Shown here one piece after another: positions 52,402 through 59,946 of a stretch of DNA of 64,000 bases (position 1 is the stretch's first letter; each line of letters begins with the position of its first letter). The notes beneath the pieces were generated by a model. It was not told the origin of the DNA and made no database searches. It worked only from the letters and a program-made list of their open reading frames with translations. The position numbers and the translations under genes are program-made. Source of the DNA: JAIQFF01 sp963725615. GTDB lineage: Bacteria > Acidobacteriota > Terriglobia > Terriglobales > Acidobacteriaceae. The DNA lies in NCBI GenBank assembly GCA_963725615.1, contig CAVRZO010000006.1:62001-126000 (forward strand). The letters are read 5' to 3'.

Positions 52402-54218
52402 ATGTGGAGTGTTAGTCGTTTCTTTATTTGCGGCTTGTGGTTCGCCTCGGCAGCTTTAGCCCAGGACACGGCCACGGGAGCGATCCGTGGAACCGTCGGG
52501 GATTCTGCCGGCGCGCGGATTGGCGCTTCCAGCGTTGTGCTGGTGAATGCGGCCACCAACTTCCGTTACTCCACCACCACCGACAGCTTTGGCCGCTTTG
52601 CCTTCGAACTGCTCCCTCCGGGAGACTACTCGGCGCGCGCCGAATCGCCGGGAATGTCGCCCCAGACCACGCCGGGTCTGCATGTGGACGTGGGCGGCAC
52701 TACCGAACTCGCATTCAAGCTGGCCGTCGCCGGAAACCGGGAAACCGTCACGGTTTCAGGCGAGCCTCCTTTGGTCGAAAGCCAGCCCAGCGGACTCTCA
52801 TCTTTAATTGACGAGCGCGCCATCAACGAACTTCCACTCAACGGACGGCGTTACACCGACCTGGCCTTGCTGACTCCGGGCGTCACGCAGGACCCTCGCG
52901 GGCTGACTTCCGGATCGAATGGCGACCTCGCGTTCGGCGGCATCCGCGGCTTCCAGTCCAGCTACCTGGTGGACGGCGGCGACAACAACAACGCCTTCTT
53001 CGGACAGGCCCGCGGACGCTATCGCGCGCCGTACCAGTTCTCGAACGAGGTGGTGCAGGAGTTCCGCGTGTCTTCGAATACTTACGGCGCTGACCTGGGG
53101 CGCGCCGGAGGCGCCGTGGTGAATGTGGTCACCAAATCAGGCTCCAACCATCGGGGCTGGCGCAACTGGAGCAGGCGAATGTCTCTGCCTTCTCGCACAA
53201 TTTCAAGACTCCCCGGGTGCAGCAGGCCAGCCTCAACATTGAACGCGAAGTGGCGCATCGCACGTCGGTGGGAATTTCCTACATGTACGTACATGGCGTG
53301 GACCTGATCCGGGCGCGGGACGTGAATCTGCCGCCGCCAGTCAACGTTTCTTACCCGGTGTATGACGCTTCGGGAATAAATTTTCTGGGCAGCTACTACG
53401 ACGTCGACTCCTTCTCGACGGTTCAACCAACGCGGACGCTGACCTGCCCTTTCCCGCCTTGCATCAATCCGCTGGCACGTCCCATTCCACAGGTTGGATC
53501 CGTCAATGTCTTCGAAAGCGCGGCCTCGAGCGTCTATCACGGTGCAACGCTTTCGATCCGTCGCCGCATGACCAGCGGCGTCTACTTCATGCTGTCCTAT
53601 ACCTTCGCGCACGCCATCGATGACGGGCAGGACGCGCTGGTCGCGGGGCAACCGGCCAGCGTGCAGAATTCGTACGCACCCAATGCGGAAAAAGGCCCGA
53701 GCGTCACCGACCAGCGACAGCGCTTCGTGCTGTCGTGCGTGGTGGCGCCCAAGCTGTTTCATCGCGACCATGAGTGGCTGGGACTATTTTTCAACAACTG
53801 GAAGGCGTCGGGCGTGGTCACCATGGGCAGCGGGAGGCCAATCAGCGCCACCGTAACCGGCGACGCCAATCAAGACGGCAATAACAGCAACGACCGGCTG
53901 CCGGGCGAGGCCCGCGACTCGCTGCTCGGACCTGACTACGCCACCACCGACCTGCGACTCACCCGCCGCATTTACGCTGGCGATCGGTTAAAGCTGGAAC
54001 TCATGGCCGAATCCTTCAACTTGCTGAATCGGGACAACAAGCGGGTCCAGATCACGCAGGACGGTTTCATCAGCAACGCAGCCCAATTTGTTCAGACGGA
54101 TAAGACCATTGGAATCAACATCTTTCCTGCGCAATACCGTGTACCCTCCAGCTTTCTGCACGCCACCGATGCATACGCCCCGCGCCAGATCCAACTCGCC
54201 CTAAAGTTGATTTTCTGA
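52402..54218 (+). pseudogene. Oar-like TonB-dependent receptor with an internal deletion and frameshift
   Basis: From the ATG at 52402 (GGGAGCGA upstream): signal peptide to L-A-Q, a carboxypeptidase-regulatory-like domain (A-I-R-G-T-V-G-D-S-A-G), plug domain (L-P-L-N-G-R-R-Y-T-D-L-A-L-L-T-P-G-V, V-V-N-V-V-T-K-S-G-S-N-H) and then a switch of frame at ~53148-53160. The second frame, S-G-L-A-Q-L-E-Q-A-N-V-S-A-F-S-H-N-F-K-T-P-R-V-Q-Q-A-S-L-N, is the C-terminal barrel. Family members are ~1000-1150 residues and this has ~605, so roughly 400-500 residues of barrel are gone. Almost certainly non-functional. Confidence 0.8.
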
Positions 54219-54282
54219 GGACGAACGATCCCGCCGATGGCCACTAGCAGCATTTTCACAGGGCGAAAATCCCATATACCAC

Positions 54283-54311
54283 TTGACTTGCGATGGGAAC
54301 CTTGCGATAAC
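54283..54311 (+). promoter_or_regulatory. Promoter upstream of the tRNA-like/rpsU unit
   Basis: TTGACT (54283-54288), 17 nt, GATAAC (54306-54311). It shares the TTGACTTG start with the promoters at 46963 and 48476. A small hairpin CCCGT-CCAA-ACGGG lies at 54316-54329. Confidence 0.55.
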
Positions 54312-54337
54312 TAAGCCCGTCCAAACGGGACCGGTTT

Positions 54338-54361
54338 GGGGGTGTAGTTCAGTTGGCAGAA
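54338..54361 (+). tRNA. Truncated tRNA 5' half fused to rpsU
   Basis: GGGGGTG-TA-GTTC-AGTTGGCA-GAA has the layout of a tRNA acceptor strand, U8-A9 (TA here) and D-arm. The sequence then continues as rpsU instead of an anticodon arm. No anticodon or T arm follows. The rpsU start codon TTG lies inside the D loop. Confidence 0.55.
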
Positions 54362-54550
54362 GTAAGACTTCAAGAGGGCGAGTCCCTCGAAAATGCATTG
54401 CGTCGCTTCAAGCGCAAGGTGCAACAGGAAGACATTATCAAGGAGGTCAAGCGTCACTCCTTTTACCTGAAGCCGGGCGAGAAGAAACGCGTGAAGGAAG
54501 CACTGGCCCGTAAGCGCAGCCGGAAGAAAGCGCGTAAAGAACAGGACTGA
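54353..54550 (+). CDS. rpsU: 30S ribosomal protein S21
   Basis: 65 residues, M-A-E-V-R-L-Q-E-G-E-S-L-E-N-A-L-R-R-F-K-R-K-V-Q-Q-E with a basic C-terminus R-K-R-S-R-K-K-A-R-K, the standard bS21. S21 helps mRNA selection on the 30S. The frame starts at TTG 54353 within a tRNA-like D-arm. The natural start is expected to be ATGGCAGAA, and the present TTGGCAGAA differs by one base; no RBS is seen. Expression here is doubtful unless the junction is an assembly error. A terminator follows. Confidence 0.9.
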   Translation: MAEVRLQEGESLENALRRFKRKVQQEDIIKEVKRHSFYLKPGEKKRVKEALARKRSRKKARKEQD

Positions 54551-54555
54551 GGTTC

Positions 54556-54592
54556 ATGGGCTGCCACGCCAAGTGGTGGCCCATTTCCTTGC
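54556..54592 (+). terminator. Terminator of rpsU
   Basis: ATGGGCTGCCAC (54556-54567) pairs with GTGGTGGCCCAT (54573-54584) through 12 positions, two of them G-T wobbles, with loop GCCAA; then TTCCTTGC. Confidence 0.75.
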
Positions 54593-54771
54593 TCGCAGGA
54601 GATTGTAAAGATTGTAAAGACGTAATCCATGTTGCGGTTCGACATGGTGGGCCGAGTCTAGGGTACATATTCCAGGGCGTTAGCTTGAGGGGGCAACGAT
54701 CCTGAGCCTGCGCGTGTGAAGTCACTCGTCTGCGCGGTCTCAGGGAATGGGCTGAAGGGAGCATCTCTCAA

Positions 54772-55086
54772 ATGGAATTTCAGGACAAGGTATTGAAGTG
54801 CATCGACTGTGGCGCGGATTTTATCTTCACTGCGGGCGAACAACTGTTCTTTCACGATAAGCAGTTCAAGAATGAACCCAAACGCTGCAAGGCTTGCAAG
54901 ACCAAACGAGTATCAGTATTGGGGGCCGCGCCTTCGGGGCAGGGCAACGGCTTCGCCAAAGTGGAAACGCGCACTACATGCTCGGAGTGCGGTAAGGAAA
55001 CCACGGTGCCCTTCAAGCCAACCCAGGGTCGTCCGGTCTTCTGCCGGGAGTGTTTCCAGCAGAAACGGCAACCCGCCTCGGCTTGA
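54772..55086 (+). CDS. Small zinc-ribbon protein
   Basis: 104 residues with eight cysteines in four C-x2-C pairs: C-I-D-C (~10), R-C-K-A-C-K (~39), T-C-S-E-C-G-K-E (~69) and F-C-R-E-C (~90). The first part (K-C-I-D-C-G-A-D-F-I-F-T-A-G-E-Q) matches the bacterial zinc-ribbon family often seen near ribosomal or cold-shock genes, likely nucleic-acid binding. Function unknown. It is a separate unit from rpsU (terminator between). Confidence 0.82.
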   Translation: MEFQDKVLKCIDCGADFIFTAGEQLFFHDKQFKNEPKRCKACKTKRVSVLGAAPSGQGNGFAKVETRTTCSECGKETTVPFKPTQGRPVFCRECFQQKRQPASA

Positions 55087-55593
55087 TTTTGAACTAGAAC
55101 CCAGTAGGCGATTCCAGAGTCGCGGCTAGCTCACCTTCCTCCCGCTTCCCGATTCCAAGGCGATTCTCGTCTGCCCGCGGCGACATCCGCGCGGCGGAAA
55201 CAGTGGTTTCTTGCCTTCGCGCCCAGCCGTCGGACTACGCAAGCTACGTTAATATAGAAACGTGGCAACTTTCTACGTGACGAATTTCGGCTGCCGGGCC
55301 ACCCAGGCCGACGGCGCCGCTATCGAACGCCAACTGCAGGAACGTGGCCTGGAGCGCGCCGACAGGCCCACGAAGGCGGGACTCGTCGTCCTCAACACCT
55401 GCACCGTAACTGCGGCCGCCGATCAGGACGCCCGCGCCGCCATCCGCCGCATTCATCGAAACAATCCGGAGGCTCAGATCGTGGTCACCGGATGCTATGC
55501 GCAACGCGCTCCAGAAGAAGTCGCCGCCCTTCCCGGCGTCACCCGGGTGATTGGCAACTCGCACAAACACCACCTAGCTGAACTGGCGGGAGT

Positions 55594-55737
55594 CGGACTT
55601 CGGACCTCGGACGTCGGACTTCGGCCACTCGAGCTCGACTGTCAGACAGATTCGAAAAGCTTCGTCCCCATCACACGGCTCACATCTGATGTCCGAGGTC
55701 TGAAGGCTGACGCCCAAGGTCCGACGTCTGACGTCCG
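55594..55737. repeat. Inverted heptamer arrays inside mtaB (in frame)
   Basis: CGGACTT, CGGACCT, CGGACGT, CGGACTT (55594-55621), then after 67 nt, on the other strand, seven units from 55737 down to 55689: CGGACGT, CAGACGT, CGGACCT, TGGGCGT, CAGCCTT, CAGACCT, CGGACAT. The reading frame stays open through both. Confidence 0.85.
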
Positions 55738-56013
55738 CCCTCCGATTTTCGTTTCCGACATGTTCGCGCATACCGAACTACAGGCGGCGCCGGTCTTTGA
55801 CGCTGCCAACGAACGCACCCGTCCCAACCTGAAGGTGCAGGACGGTTGCGACAATCGTTGCTCGTTCTGCGTTATTCCTTACGTCCGGGGACAGAGCCGC
55901 TCGCTCAAATTGGACGAAGTGATTCGCGAAGTGGAAACGCTGGTGAGCGCCGGGTACCGCGAAGTGGTAATTTCCGGCATCAACCTGGGACGCTGGGGAA
56001 GGGATTTAGCCTT

Positions 56014-56078
56014 CAGTCCTCAGCCATCAGCTATCGGAAAGCCGGCCAATGACCAACGACTAACGACCAACGACCAAG
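56014..56078. repeat. Two heptamer arrays inside mtaB (at the frameshift)
   Basis: CAGTCCT, CAGCCAT, CAGCTAT (56014-56034), then GACCAAC, GACTAAC, GACCAAC, GACCAAG (56051-56078). The mtaB frame switches here; the second frame is open only from 56053. Confidence 0.85.
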
Positions 56079-56771
56079 TTTCGAAGACCTGGTACGAACC
56101 ATTCTGTCCGACACGGCGCTGGAAAAGTTACGCATCAGCTCGGTCGAACCCATGGACTGGAGTGACGAACTGATCGAGATGATGGCCCAGTCTCCGCGCA
56201 TTGCCAAGCACGCACACGTGCCTTTGCAGTCCGGCAGTGACGCCGTCCTTCGCCGGATGCATCGCAAATACCGCCCCTGGCATTATCGCGAGAAGATCGA
56301 GAAGCTCCATGCTGCCATGCCCACAGCGGCCATCGGGGCGGATGTGATGGTGGGATTCCCCGGCGAGTCCGAAGCTGAATTCGAGGAAACGCGCGCCTTG
56401 GTGGAAGATCTTCCCTTCACCTACCTGCACGTCTTTACTTACTCAGCGCGGCCTGGAACTCCGGCTGCCTCGATGGGCAAACAGGTTCCCACACACGTGG
56501 CTCGCCAACGCAATCGCATCCTGCGCGATCTCATCGCAGAAAAGAAACTGGCCTTCATGAGTGGATTTGTCGGCAAGCCGATCGAAGTCATTAGCCTGAA
56601 TGTTTGCGGCAGCGATCACGAAGGAGAATATACCGAGGGACTTAGCGACAATTATCTGCCGGTGCGCCTGCAGGGAAATCACCCTCCCAACCGCTGGATT
56701 CGGGCAAGGATCGAAAGAGTTTCGGACGGAGCGCTGCTCAGCATCGCCACTTAGGCCAACGGCTGGCCTGA

Positions 56772-57134
56772 TTATTTTTTCGCGGTCAGCCGGTCGGCAA
56801 TCTTGTCGTACTTGCTCTGCGGCAGAATGCGGCGAGTTACCAGTTCGCTCGGATCGTTGTAGGGGCGCCCCGCGATCTCTCGATCCGCCTCAACCCCGGT
56901 CACACCCGGCAAGCTGATCAACTGCTCTCGGGTCGCGGTATTCACATCGAGCGGCTTGTCGCGGCTCCACCCTTCCCGGACACCTGCGGCGACTGCTTTG
57001 GCGTCAACCTTCAGTTCCGCGGTAGCGCGAGCGGTCTTCTCTTTCAGTTCTTCAGGATTCTGATTCTGGGTGCACGCCGTCAGCCCGCATAACAGGACGG
57101 TCGCAGCGGCAAGTATCTCTCGAGGAATACGCAT
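56772..57134 (-). CDS. Helix-hairpin-helix lipoprotein (ComEA-like domain)
   Basis: 120 residues from the ATG at 57134; GAGGTGA is placed correctly for it and too close to the ATG at 57140. Signal ends L-C-G-L-T-A-C (lipobox). A helical linker follows, then one HhH/ComEA-type motif (D-V-N-T-A-T-R-E-Q-L-I-S-L-P-G-V-T-G ... A-G-R-P-Y-N-D-P-S-E-L-V). ComEA domains bind DNA non-specifically in uptake systems; no competence genes are adjacent, so DNA binding is only inferred. Confidence 0.78.
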   Translation of the reverse strand: MRIPREILAAATVLLCGLTACTQNQNPEELKEKTARATAELKVDAKAVAAGVREGWSRDKPLDVNTATREQLISLPGVTGVEADREIAGRPYNDPSELVTRRILPQSKYDKIADRLTAKK

Positions 57135-57205
57135 GTCCATTCACCTCGGGCTTTGGATGAATTCCGCACTCTGCTGGTTGGCTGGAAATCGCGTTCCCAC
57201 GGAAA

Positions 57206-57916
57206 TCATCGGTGCCCGAAGACTTCTTTCAGCAGGTTCGTGGTCTGCGCTGCCGGATCCTGGCGGATCTTGCGTTCTTCCTGACCCAGTTCGAAAAATA
57301 GTCCATCGAGGGCCTTGGATACGACGTAGTGGCTGATATCGAGATCCTGATTCCTGGCGAAGGGAAGCTGCTTGTATTGCGAAGCCAGGGAGTTGTATTG
57401 CTGGGTGACGCCGTTTTGGGCCATCGTCTTCTCCACCACCGGACGGAACGCCGCCGTTAGCTGAGGCGTGGTCTTCTCCTTAAAGTAGTTGGTGGCGGCA
57501 GTGTCGCCGCCGGAGAGGATTCTGCGCGCGTCATCGAAACTCATGGCCGTGATGGCGTCAATAAAGATTTTTCGCGCGGAGGGAGCGGCGGCTTCAGCGG
57601 CCCGATTCATGCTTAGAACAAAATCGTCCACTTTGGGCCCGTAGCCCATCATGCGCAGACCTTTTTCCAGCGTCCGCAGGTTGCTCGGCATCAGAATCTT
57701 GATGTCGGGATTGGCGAAATACCCGTTGGGGCGGCCGGTCAGTTTCACCGCCTGCTCCGCCCCGATCTGCAGAGCCTGTTTCAGGCCCGAGGAAATTTTG
57801 CTATCACTCAGATTGGTGGCACCCAGCCCGAGGCGTCTTGCAATTTCCCCGACCTGCGCAACCGACAGCGTCGTTATCAATAACAGGCTCGCACCCAGCA
57901 GTTGCCTACGTTTCAT
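57206..57916 (-). CDS. DUF4197 secreted protein
   Basis: 236 residues. Signal peptide M-K-R-R-Q-L-L-G-A-S-L-L-L ... V-A-Q. The body has G-L-K-Q-A-L-Q-I-G-A-E-Q-A-V, I-K-I-L-M-P-S-N-L-R-T-L-E-K-G-L-R and a D-I-S-H-Y-V-V-S-K-A-L-D-G-L-F segment that recur in DUF4197 proteins. All-helical, periplasmic, function unknown. It is upstream of the HhH lipoprotein gene on the same strand. Confidence 0.8.
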   Translation of the reverse strand: MKRRQLLGASLLLITTLSVAQVGEIARRLGLGATNLSDSKISSGLKQALQIGAEQAVKLTGRPNGYFANPDIKILMPSNLRTLEKGLRMMGYGPKVDDFVLSMNRAAEAAAPSARKIFIDAITAMSFDDARRILSGGDTAATNYFKEKTTPQLTAAFRPVVEKTMAQNGVTQQYNSLASQYKQLPFARNQDLDISHYVVSKALDGLFFELGQEERKIRQDPAAQTTNLLKEVFGHR

Positions 57917-58070
57917 TTTCGTACTCCTTTAATTCCATTCCATAGAGCCTGTTCCCCGCGGCTTCAAAGAAAAGTTTTCGATCAGGCTACCCGGCGTTGG
58001 GTTTTCGCACCTAAGCTCCCGACGTTGCACGCGATCGCCGTGTTGCGATTTAACTCTAAGAGGAGCCATC

Positions 58071-58289
58071 ATGGGAAACGAAAACGAAAAGAACCAGCAG
58101 AATCCGGGACAGCAACAGGACAACCCTGGGAACCAAGTCGACCCTAACCGGAAGAATCCGTCGCAAAGCGGAGAGAATGTCTACAACCCGCAGGATCCGA
58201 CCTCGAAGAAGCCTGGCCAGGACAGCGGCACGACCGATCGATCGGACCGTGAAGGGTCTGAAGACGTGGAACGGCGCCGCGCATCCTAA
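58071..58289 (+). CDS. Small hydrophilic protein of unknown function
   Basis: 72 residues starting M-G-N-E-N-E-K-N-Q-Q-N-P-G, with AAGAGGAG upstream. Asn, Gln, Pro and Asp dominate and there are almost no hydrophobic residues, so it is probably disordered. It has its own RBS and terminator, which argues for a real gene. The composition resembles small stress-related hydrophilic proteins. No family recognised. Confidence 0.7.
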   Translation: MGNENEKNQQNPGQQQDNPGNQVDPNRKNPSQSGENVYNPQDPTSKKPGQDSGTTDRSDREGSEDVERRRAS

Positions 58290-58313
58290 CCGGGATCGCG
58301 GACAGCGGACAGA

Positions 58314-58340
58314 AGCCACGGCAAACTGCCGTGGCTTTTT
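58314..58340 (+). terminator. Rho-independent terminator
   Basis: AGCCACGGCA / TGCCGTGGCT is a perfect 10-bp stem with loop AAC, then TTTT. It ends the small hydrophilic protein gene. Confidence 0.9.
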
Positions 58341-58400
58341 CCGTTGGCGAACCCCTTTTACCGAGCGCCGGTAAACCGCCAAGACGCGGGGCGGTTGCCA

Positions 58401-58409
58401 TGCTATAAT
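58401..58409 (+). promoter_or_regulatory. Extended -10 promoter for infC
   Basis: TGCTATAAT: a TG-N extension and a perfect TATAAT. No good -35 is present at the normal spacing, which fits an extended -10 promoter. The transcript would have a leader of about 35 nt before the infC start. Confidence 0.65.
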
Positions 58410-58451
58410 TTTTTCCTATTTCATTTGCCCGGCTCGCTGACGGAGGGTTGT

Positions 58452-59024
58452 ATCGATAAACGCTTTATCCGCACAAACGAACGCATTCGGGCGCGGGAAA
58501 TCCGCGTGATTGACGACGAAGGCCAGCAGATTGGCATTTTGACTCCCTACGATGCGCTCAAGATGGCCCGCGAGAAAAACCTGGACCTGGTAGAGATTTC
58601 GCCCACCGCGACTCCTCCCGTATGCCGAATTATGGACTATGGGAAATTCTTGTACCAGCAGGAAAAGAAGGAACGCGAGGCCAAGAAACATCAGAAGGTC
58701 ATCGTAGTCAAGGAAGTAAAGTTCCGCATCAATGTGGACGACCACGATTACCAGACCAAGAAGAACCACGTGCTGCGCTTCCTGGACGAGGGCGACAAAG
58801 TCAAGGCAACGATTTTCTTCCGCGGACGAGAGATGACGCGCACCAATCTGGGACGCGAAATCCTGGAGCGCCTGATCAAAGATATCGCTGAGAAGGGCAT
58901 CGTGGAGTTCCGGCCGCGACAGGAAGGCAACACGCTGCACGCCATCCTGGCGCCGAAAAAAGATGCTGGACAGAAACAGCCCGCGCAGTCGCAACCGGCC
59001 CCAGGCCGGGTGAATCAAGCTTAA
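58452..59024 (+). CDS. infC: Translation initiation factor IF-3 with an ATC start codon
   Basis: About 190 residues. The family N-terminus R-T-N-E-R-I-R-A-R-E-I-R-V-I-D begins a few residues after the ATC at 58452, and GGAGGG (58442-58447) ends 4 nt before it. No ATG, GTG or TTG fits that RBS in this frame. IF-3 genes in many bacteria use AUU/AUC/AUA so that IF-3 represses its own translation. Both IF-3 domains are present, with an extra Gln/Pro tail. First gene of infC-rpmI-rplT-pheS-pheT. Confidence 0.92.
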   Translation: MDKRFIRTNERIRAREIRVIDDEGQQIGILTPYDALKMAREKNLDLVEISPTATPPVCRIMDYGKFLYQQEKKEREAKKHQKVIVVKEVKFRINVDDHDYQTKKNHVLRFLDEGDKVKATIFFRGREMTRTNLGREILERLIKDIAEKGIVEFRPRQEGNTLHAILAPKKDAGQKQPAQSQPAPGRVNQA

Positions 59025-59116
59025 GAGCAATTGGCAATGAGCACTTGGCATTTAGCCAATTCAGGCAAATGTCGTTGTGACCAAATGCTAATTGCCAATT
59101 GCTGTATTGAGGATTT
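59025..59116. other. infC-rpmI spacer with inverted repeat
   Basis: AGCAATTGGCAAT (59026-59038) and ATTGCCAATTGCT (59091-59103) are inverted copies flanking GCACTTGGCATTTAG. This could be the L20-responsive regulatory RNA known from other infC-rpmI-rplT operons, or another repeat: several bases are GCAATxx heptamer-like. I cannot distinguish these. Confidence 0.45.
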
Positions 59117-59311
59117 ATGCCAAAGCTAAAAACACATAAAGGGGCCGCCAAGCGCTTCAAGAAGACAGCGACGGGCAAGGTCAAGCGTCATCATTCGCAT
59201 TTGCGTCATATGCTGACGTCGAAAGACAAGAAACGCAAAGGCAAGCTGCGCCAGGCTGTCCTGGTCAGCGATGCGGATACCCCCAAGATCAAGCGAATGA
59301 TTCCGTACTAG
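59117..59311 (+). CDS. rpmI: 50S ribosomal protein L35
   Basis: 64 residues, M-P-K-L-K-T-H-K-G-A-A-K-R-F-K-K-T-A-T-G-K-V, very basic, standard bL35 length. Second gene of the infC operon; GAGGA precedes the ATG. Confidence 0.95.
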   Translation: MPKLKTHKGAAKRFKKTATGKVKRHHSHLRHMLTSKDKKRKGKLRQAVLVSDADTPKIKRMIPY

Positions 59312-59322
59312 AAGTTTTTGTT

Positions 59323-59352
59323 TGTGTGGCCGCGGGCGACTCGCCCGCGTGC
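59323..59352. repeat. Half palindrome, family B-like
   Basis: GTGTGGCCGCGGGCGACTCGCCCGCG, one arm of the family at 19203 / 28711, in the rpmI-rplT spacer. Unusual in that it interrupts a ribosomal-protein operon. Confidence 0.72.
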
Positions 59353-59460
59353 AGGGCTGCAGTCAAGTTGAACGAGCGGCCCGGGCGTGTGAAGAGGCAA
59401 TCAGACCTTCAAGTCTCCTACCTCCAGCCGCCGTAACTGGTAATTAAAAAGGAGCTACCC

Positions 59461-59826
59461 ATGCCTCGCGTAAAACGGGGAACCAAACGCCGCGCCAAGC
59501 GCAAAAAGATACTCGACCGTGCCAGCGGCTATTTCCTCACAAAATCCAAACTCTACCGGTCCGCCAAAGAAGCCGTCGAGCGCGGGCTCAAGTTCGCCTA
59601 CTCGGGACGCAAGCAGAAGAAGCGCCAGTACCGCTCCCTCTGGATCGTGCGCATCGGCGCCGCCGCCAAGCTGAACGGGATGAGCTATAACCAGTTCATC
59701 CACGGTCTCAAGAAGGGCGGAGTGCAATTGGATCGCAAGATCCTGGCCGACCTGGCGGTGAACGATCCGGGCGCGTTTAAGAGCCTCGCCGAGCAGGCGA
59801 AGGGCGCTCTCGGCGGGGCGGCTTAG
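59461..59826 (+). CDS. rplT: 50S ribosomal protein L20
   Basis: 121 residues, M-P-R-V-K-R-G-T-K-R-R-A-K-R-K-K-I-L with the body A-S-G-Y-F-L-T-K-S-K-L-Y-R-S. It assembles early on 23S rRNA and in many bacteria represses its own operon. AAGGAG is 7 nt upstream. C-terminal ~10 residues are slightly longer than usual. Confidence 0.95.
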   Translation: MPRVKRGTKRRAKRKKILDRASGYFLTKSKLYRSAKEAVERGLKFAYSGRKQKKRQYRSLWIVRIGAAAKLNGMSYNQFIHGLKKGGVQLDRKILADLAVNDPGAFKSLAEQAKGALGGAA

Positions 59827-59946
59827 CACCAGCCTTTAGCATTTAGGTTTAGCTTCAAAGAGCGCAGCTCCAGCCGCGTCGGCAGCGCTGTTTTTGGCCG
59901 GCGTCGTAGGCCATCAACTGAGAACCGAGAACTCATAACTGTTCTT

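Larger units (their letters stand above)
55262..56754 (+). pseudogene. mtaB: MtaB-type tRNA t6A methylthiotransferase, disrupted by heptamer arrays
   Basis: From GTG 55262: UPF0004 domain (N-F-G-C-R-A-T-Q-A-D, L-N-T-C-T-V, V-T-G-C-Y), then the radical-SAM triad C-D-N-R-C-S-F-C (C-x3-C-x2-C). The frame breaks near 56010-56082; the second frame picks up E-D-L-V-R-T-I-L-S-D-T-A-L-E-K-L-R-I-S-S-V-E-P-M-D-W-S-D-E-L, H-V-P-L-Q-S-G-S-D and a TRAM domain, ending at 56754. Two heptamer-rich insertions are visible: one in frame (55592-55738) and one causing the frameshift. The enzyme would modify ms2t6A37 in tRNA. Loss of activity is likely unless the frameshift is an error. Confidence 0.85.

Noticed and set aside
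54600..54622. Short direct repeat AGATTGTAA x2 before the zinc-ribbon gene
   Set aside because: Only two 9-nt copies with no other signal.
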